From Thermococcus sp. (GTDB taxonomy: Archaea; Methanobacteriota_B; Thermococci; Thermococcales; Thermococcaceae), in contig JAMOTW010000069.1 of assembly GCA_027062125.1 (NCBI GenBank), forward strand, positions 1 through 8,900: a stretch of DNA of 8,900 bases, written 5' to 3'. Position numbers and translations under genes: made by a program. Below the pieces are notes generated by a model. It did no database searches, was not told the origin of the DNA, and was given only the letters and a program-made list of their open reading frames with translations. Shown here one piece after another: positions 5,429 to 8,900 of this stretch (position 1 is its first letter; every line of letters begins with the position of its first letter).

Positions 5429-5653
5429 ATGTGCTTAGCCATCCCGGGGAGGATCATCGAGATTGAAGGAAAAACCGCGGTAGTCGATTTCGGCGGCGTT
5501 AAAAGGGAGGTTCGTCTCGATCTGCTTCCCGAGGTGAAGGTGGGTGACTACGTGATAGTTCACACGGGCTTCGCCATAGAGAGGCTCGACGAGGAGAGGG
5601 CGCTGGAGATACTCGAGGCGTGGGCAGAGGTTGGAAAGGCCCTGGAGGGATGA
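5429..5653 (+). CDS. hypC: Hydrogenase maturation chaperone HypC
   Basis: HypC is the small chaperone that, with HypD, carries the iron while its CN and CO ligands are added and then passes it to the hydrogenase large subunit. The 74 residues begin MCLAIPGRI, with the essential Cys2, and continue in the HypC/HupF pattern: VVDFGGVKREVRLDLL, VGDYVIVHTGFAIERLD and a helical C-terminus. Length is normal. The ribosome binding site AGGTGAG is 5 nt before the ATG. The stop overlaps the hypD start as ATGA, so hypC and hypD are translated as a coupled pair. Expression is probably set by the SurR-type element upstream. Confidence 0.96.
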   Translation: MCLAIPGRIIEIEGKTAVVDFGGVKREVRLDLLPEVKVGDYVIVHTGFAIERLDEERALEILEAWAEVGKALEG

Positions 5654-6768
5654 ACGTGACCGACGTCCTGAACGCCTTCAAGGACAGAGAACTGGCCCAG
5701 AGGATCGTGAGGGAGATACACAAGGAGGCGCAGGGCCTCGATGAGCTCCGCTTCATGCACGTCTGCGGAACGCACGAGGATACCGTAACCCGCTCCGGGA
5801 TACGCTCCCTCCTGCCGGAGAACGTCAAGATAGTCAGCGGGCCGGGCTGTCCGGTCTGTATAACCCCCGTCGAGGACATCGTCAAGATGCGCGAGATTAT
5901 GAAGGAAGCCTATGCTGAGGGGGATAGAATAATCCTGACCACCTTCGGCGATATGTACAAAATCCCCACCCCCCTCGGGAGCTTCGCGGATTTGAGGGGC
6001 GAGGGCTACGATGTCAGGGTCGTCTATTCCATATTCGACACCTACAAGATAGCCAAGGAGAACCCCGACAGAACCGTCGTCCACTTCAGCCCCGGCTTCG
6101 AGACCACAACCGCCCCCGCGGCAGGGATGCTCAACGCCGTCGTTGAAGAGGGCCTTGAAAACTTCAAGATATACTCAGTCCATCGCCTGACTCCCCCGGC
6201 CGTTGAGGCCCTCGTGAAGGCCGGAACGCGCTTCCACGGGCTCATAGACCCCGGACACGTCTCAACTATAATAGGCGTCAAGGGCTGGGAGTACATAACG
6301 ACCGACTACGGCATACCGCAGGTCATAGCGGGCTTTGAACCGGTGGACATGCTGATGGCCATCCTGCTCCTCATAAGGATGGTCAAGAACGGAGAGGTCA
6401 AGATAATAAACGAGTACACGAGGGTCGTCAAGTACGAGGGCAACGTGACGGCTCAGATGCTCATCGAGAAGTTCTTTGAAATTAAAGACGCCAAATGGCG
6501 CGCCTTCGGAACCATACCCGAAAGCGGGCTTGAGCTGAGGAAGGAGTGGAGGGAGCTGGAGATAAGGACGTACTATGATCCAGAGGTTCCCGAACTCCCG
6601 GACCTCGAGAAGGGCTGCATCTGCGGCGCAATCCTTCGCGGTCTGGCGCTGCCCCCGCAGTGCCCGCACTTCGGCAAGACCTGCACGCCGCGGAGTCCAA
6701 TAGGGCCGTGCATGGTCTCCTACGAAGGAACCTGCAGCATTTTCTACAAATACGGAGCTTTGTTCTAA
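5650..6768 (+). CDS. hypD: Hydrogenase maturation iron-sulfur protein HypD
   Basis: HypD is the [4Fe-4S] scaffold on which, in complex with HypC, the Fe(CN)2CO unit is built using cyanide from HypE/HypF. From ATG 5650 the protein has 372 residues, the usual length. Visible motifs are HVCGTHE (37-43) with Cys39, GPGCPVC (64-70) with Cys67 and Cys70, FSPGFETTTAP (146-156), and the C-terminal cluster cysteines at about 323, 325, 338, 345, 354 and 362 (KGCICG, FGKTCTPR, GPCMVS, GTCSIF). The ATG overlaps the hypC stop (ATGA). GGAGGG at 5644-5649 abuts that ATG, so GTG at 5656 is a minor alternative start; the open frame further back to 5620 lies within hypC and is unlikely to be used. Confidence 0.96.
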   Translation: MNVTDVLNAFKDRELAQRIVREIHKEAQGLDELRFMHVCGTHEDTVTRSGIRSLLPENVKIVSGPGCPVCITPVEDIVKMREIMKEAYAEGDRIILTTFGDMYKIPTPLGSFADLRGEGYDVRVVYSIFDTYKIAKENPDRTVVHFSPGFETTTAPAAGMLNAVVEEGLENFKIYSVHRLTPPAVEALVKAGTRFHGLIDPGHVSTIIGVKGWEYITTDYGIPQVIAGFEPVDMLMAILLLIRMVKNGEVKIINEYTRVVKYEGNVTAQMLIEKFFEIKDAKWRAFGTIPESGLELRKEWRELEIRTYYDPEVPELPDLEKGCICGAILRGLALPPQCPHFGKTCTPRSPIGPCMVSYEGTCSIFYKYGALF

Positions 6769-6794
6769 CACCAAAGGTTGAAAACTCCTCTCCG

Positions 6795-6811
6795 GTTTTT
6801 AACTTTTGGTT
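6795..6811 (+). promoter_or_regulatory. SurR-type operator upstream of hypF
   Basis: GTT-TTT-AAC-TTTTG-GTT is a second exact GTT-n3-AAC-n5-GTT element. The surrounding 20 bases (6793-6812) match the hypC/mobA element (5361-5380) at 16 positions; the differences fall only in the variable spacers. It lies 9 nt before the hypF TATA box, the same side and nearly the same distance as at hypC, which fits activation rather than blocking of TATA binding. SurR control of hyp genes is established in P. furiosus; its action here is inferred. Confidence 0.75.
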
Positions 6812-6820
6812 TTAGAAACC

Positions 6821-6827
6821 TATAAAG
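6821..6827 (+). promoter_or_regulatory. TATA box of hypF
   Basis: TATAAAG, preceded by AAACC, lies 40 nt before the hypF ATG and should start transcription near 6847. The short leader then contains the ribosome binding site GGTGAG at 6851-6856. The arrangement nearly copies the hypC promoter and shows hypF is a separate transcription unit from hypC-hypD, though read-through across the 92-nt gap cannot be excluded. Confidence 0.65.
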
Positions 6828-6860
6828 ACTCAGATTACGAAGAAGAAACCGGTGAGAGGA

Positions 6861-8900
6861 ATGAAGGCCTACCGACTTCACGTTCAAGGCATCGTTCAGG
6901 CCGTTGGATTTCGGCCTTTCGTCTACAGAATCGCCCACGAAAACAACCTGCGGGGCTACGTCAAGAACCTCGGCGATGCGGGAGTTGAGATAGTAGTCGA
7001 GGGCAGAGAGGAGGATATAGCGGCTTTTCTGCGAGACCTCAGGGAGAAGCTTCCCCCGCTCGCGCGGATAGAGATGATAAGGAAGAAGGAGCTTCCACCT
7101 CAAGGTTTTGACCGATTCTATATCGAAAAGAGCTCCCAGGGTGGGGAAGGCGGGGATTCAATAATCCCGCCCGACATAGCGATATGCGACGACTGCCTGA
7201 GGGAGCTCTTTGATCCGACGGACAAGCGGTACATGTACCCCTTCATCGTCTGCACCAACTGCGGGCCCAGGTTTACAATCATCGAGGATTTACCCTACGA
7301 TAGAATCAACACCACGATGAGAGAGTTTCCGATGTGCGACTACTGCGAGAGCGAGTACAGGGACCCACTAAACAGGCGCTACCATGCTGAACCCGTCTGC
7401 TGTCCGGTCTGCGGGCCGAGCTACCGGCTCTACACGAACGATGGAGAGGAAATCACGGGCGACCCGCTGAAGAGGGCAGCGGAGCTGATAGACAAGGGCT
7501 ACATCGTCGCAATCAAGGGAATAGGGGGAATACACCTCGCCTGCGACGCAACCAACGAGGAGGCAGTCGCGGAGCTGAGGCGGAGAACCCACAGGCCACA
7601 GAAACCCTTCGCGATAATGGCTAAGGACGTCGAGACTGTCGAGGAGTTCGCCTTTTTAAGCAGAGAAGAACTCGAGGAGCTGACTTCTTACAGGAGGCCG
7701 ATAATAACCCTCCGCAAGAAGGAGCCGTTCCCGCTTCCCGAGAACCTCGCACCGGGACTGCACACCATAGGCGTCATGCTGCCCTACGCGGGTACCCACT
7801 ACATACTCTTCCACCGGAGCAGGAGCAGGGTTTACGTCATGACCTCAGCCAACTACCCGGGCATGCCCATGATCAAGGACAACGATAGGGCCTTCGAGGA
7901 GTTAAAGGATGTCGCCGACTACTTCCTCCTCCACAACAGGAAGATACTCAACAGGGCCGACGACAGCGTTGTGAGGTTCGTCAACGGGAGGAGGGCGGTG
8001 ATAAGGCGCTCCCGCGGCTTCGTGCCGCTACCGATAGAGATACCCTTCAACTACCGCGGTTTAGCAGTCGGGGCGGAGCTTCTCAACGCCTTTGGAGTAG
8101 CCAAAAACGGGAAAGTCTACCCGAGCCAGTACATAGGGAACACCTCAAAGGTCGAAGTCCTCGAGTTCATGGAGGGGGCCATAGAACACTTCAAAAGAAT
8201 CCTCCGGGTGAACGAGTTCGACCTCATCGTTGCGGACTTACATCCGAACTACAACACGACAAAGCTCGCCATGGAAATGGCCAACGAGCTAAACGTGGAG
8301 TTCCTCCAGGTGCAGCACCACTACGCGCACATAGCGAGCGTTTTAGCCGAGAGGAAGCTGGACGAGATCATAGGCATAGCCGTTGACGGAGTCGGCTACG
8401 GGACGGACGGCCACACCTGGGGTGGCGAGGTGATATACCTGAGCTACGAGGACGTTGAAAGACTGGCGCATATAGACTACTACCCGCTCCCCGGTGGAGA
8501 TTTGGCGAGCTACTACCCGCTGAGGGCCCTGATGGGCATCATGAGCAAGGTCTACGGCGTCGAGGAGCTTGAGGGGATAATAGAGAGGTGCTGTCCGAAG
8601 GCCATCGACAGCCTCCGCTACGGGAGGGTGGAGTTCAACGTCGTGCTGACCCAGCTGGCGAAGGAGGTCAACACGAGCTACGCCTCATCAACCGGCAGGG
8701 TTCTTGACGCCATCTCGGTTCTCCTCAATGTGGCGTACAGAAGGCACTACGAGGGCGAGCCGGCAATGAAGCTGGAGAGCTTCGCGATGCGCGGGAAGAA
8801 CGACCTGAAGTTCGAAGTTCCAGTTGAAGGAGAGCTGATAAGGGTGGAGGAGCTCTTCGCGCAGGCACTCGACGTCATCGACACCGCCAGTCCTGCGGAC
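6861..8900 (+). CDS. hypF: Carbamoyltransferase HypF (3' end outside window)
   Basis: HypF uses carbamoyl phosphate and ATP to carbamoylate the C-terminal cysteine of HypE, the source of the cyanide ligands of [NiFe]-hydrogenase. I translated 680 codons to the right edge without a stop or frameshift; HypF is usually about 750-770 residues, so some 80 are missing. Domains in order: acylphosphatase-like (1-90; VQGIVQAVGFRPFVYR at 8-23), zinc-finger region with four CxxC pairs (Cys109/112, 131/134, 159/162, 181/184), YrdC-like domain (about 200-375; KGIGGIHLACDA and RRRTHRPQKPFAIM), and a Kae1-like domain (from about 395) with the metal site HHYAH at 486-490 and DGVGYGTDGHTWGGE after it. The ATG at 6861 is supported by GGTGAG. 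The upstream SurR-type element suggests co-regulation with hypC-hypD. Confidence 0.96.
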   Translation, partial: MKAYRLHVQGIVQAVGFRPFVYRIAHENNLRGYVKNLGDAGVEIVVEGREEDIAAFLRDLREKLPPLARIEMIRKKELPPQGFDRFYIEKSSQGGEGGDSIIPPDIAICDDCLRELFDPTDKRYMYPFIVCTNCGPRFTIIEDLPYDRINTTMREFPMCDYCESEYRDPLNRRYHAEPVCCPVCGPSYRLYTNDGEEITGDPLKRAAELIDKGYIVAIKGIGGIHLACDATNEEAVAELRRRTHRPQKPFAIMAKDVETVEEFAFLSREELEELTSYRRPIITLRKKEPFPLPENLAPGLHTIGVMLPYAGTHYILFHRSRSRVYVMTSANYPGMPMIKDNDRAFEELKDVADYFLLHNRKILNRADDSVVRFVNGRRAVIRRSRGFVPLPIEIPFNYRGLAVGAELLNAFGVAKNGKVYPSQYIGNTSKVEVLEFMEGAIEHFKRILRVNEFDLIVADLHPNYNTTKLAMEMANELNVEFLQVQHHYAHIASVLAERKLDEIIGIAVDGVGYGTDGHTWGGEVIYLSYEDVERLAHIDYYPLPGGDLASYYPLRALMGIMSKVYGVEELEGIIERCCPKAIDSLRYGRVEFNVVLTQLAKEVNTSYASSTGRVLDAISVLLNVAYRRHYEGEPAMKLESFAMRGKNDLKFEVPVEGELIRVEELFAQALDVIDTASPAD

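Noticed and set aside
6806..6988. Short open frame covering the start of hypF in another frame
   Set aside because: The hypF frame starting at 6861 has domain motifs, a ribosome binding site and 680 uninterrupted codons; the short frame is incidental.
1..8900. CRISPR arrays, insertion sequences, tRNA or rRNA genes, attachment sites
   Set aside because: I saw no repeated spacer-repeat units, transposase motifs, terminal inverted repeats flanking genes, or tRNA/rRNA-like sequence, including around the hypAB deletion scar.

Overview
The window looks like chromosome of a hyperthermophilic Thermococcales archaeon (Thermococcus/Pyrococcus type). Evidence: a tungsten aldehyde:ferredoxin oxidoreductase very close to the Pyrococcus furiosus enzyme as I remember it, its dedicated radical SAM maturase, archaeal-type [NiFe]-hydrogenase maturation genes, TATA boxes about 40 nt before start codons, and GGTG-type ribosome binding sites. 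All family assignments are from reading motifs; no search was run.

Layout. (1) 2-367 (+) is the C-terminal end of an unrecognised membrane protein entering from the left edge. It converges, with a 10-nt gap, on a minus-strand tungsten module: the radical SAM/SPASM maturase (378-1556) and, upstream of it, aor (1628-3451). (2) Divergent from aor, 3620-4012 holds the wreck of a hypA-hypB pair. HypA has a 1-nt deletion, an in-frame TAG and an internal deletion that removes half of its zinc site; it is joined directly to the last quarter of an Mrp/MinD-type HypB. (3) After the wreck come an intact hydrogenase maturation protease (hycI type, 4058-4540) and a small membrane protein (4533-4913) whose 3' part runs antisense into mobA. 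(4) mobA (4746-5327, -) and hypC (5429-5653, +) diverge from a shared promoter; hypD overlaps hypC by ATGA. (5) hypF (6861 to the right edge) has its own promoter and is open for all 680 codons present.

Regulation. The promoters of hypC/mobA and hypF each carry an exact GTT-n3-AAC-n5-GTT element, the extended binding motif reported for SurR, the Thermococcales redox switch between H2 and sulfur metabolism. The two elements match at 16 of 20 positions and stand at nearly the same distance from the TATA box, ribosome binding site and start codon.

How it fits together. HypC, HypD and HypF build and hand over the Fe(CN)2CO group, and HycI trims the large subunit after nickel is in. Nickel delivery by HypA/HypB is the step broken here, and hypE is not in the window, so working hypA, hypB and hypE must lie elsewhere if the cell makes active [NiFe]-hydrogenase. 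The tungsten genes and mobA make this a combined metal-cofactor maturation region. I see no wholly new system; the most notable points are the decayed hypAB locus, the paired SurR-type promoters and the antisense gene overlap.
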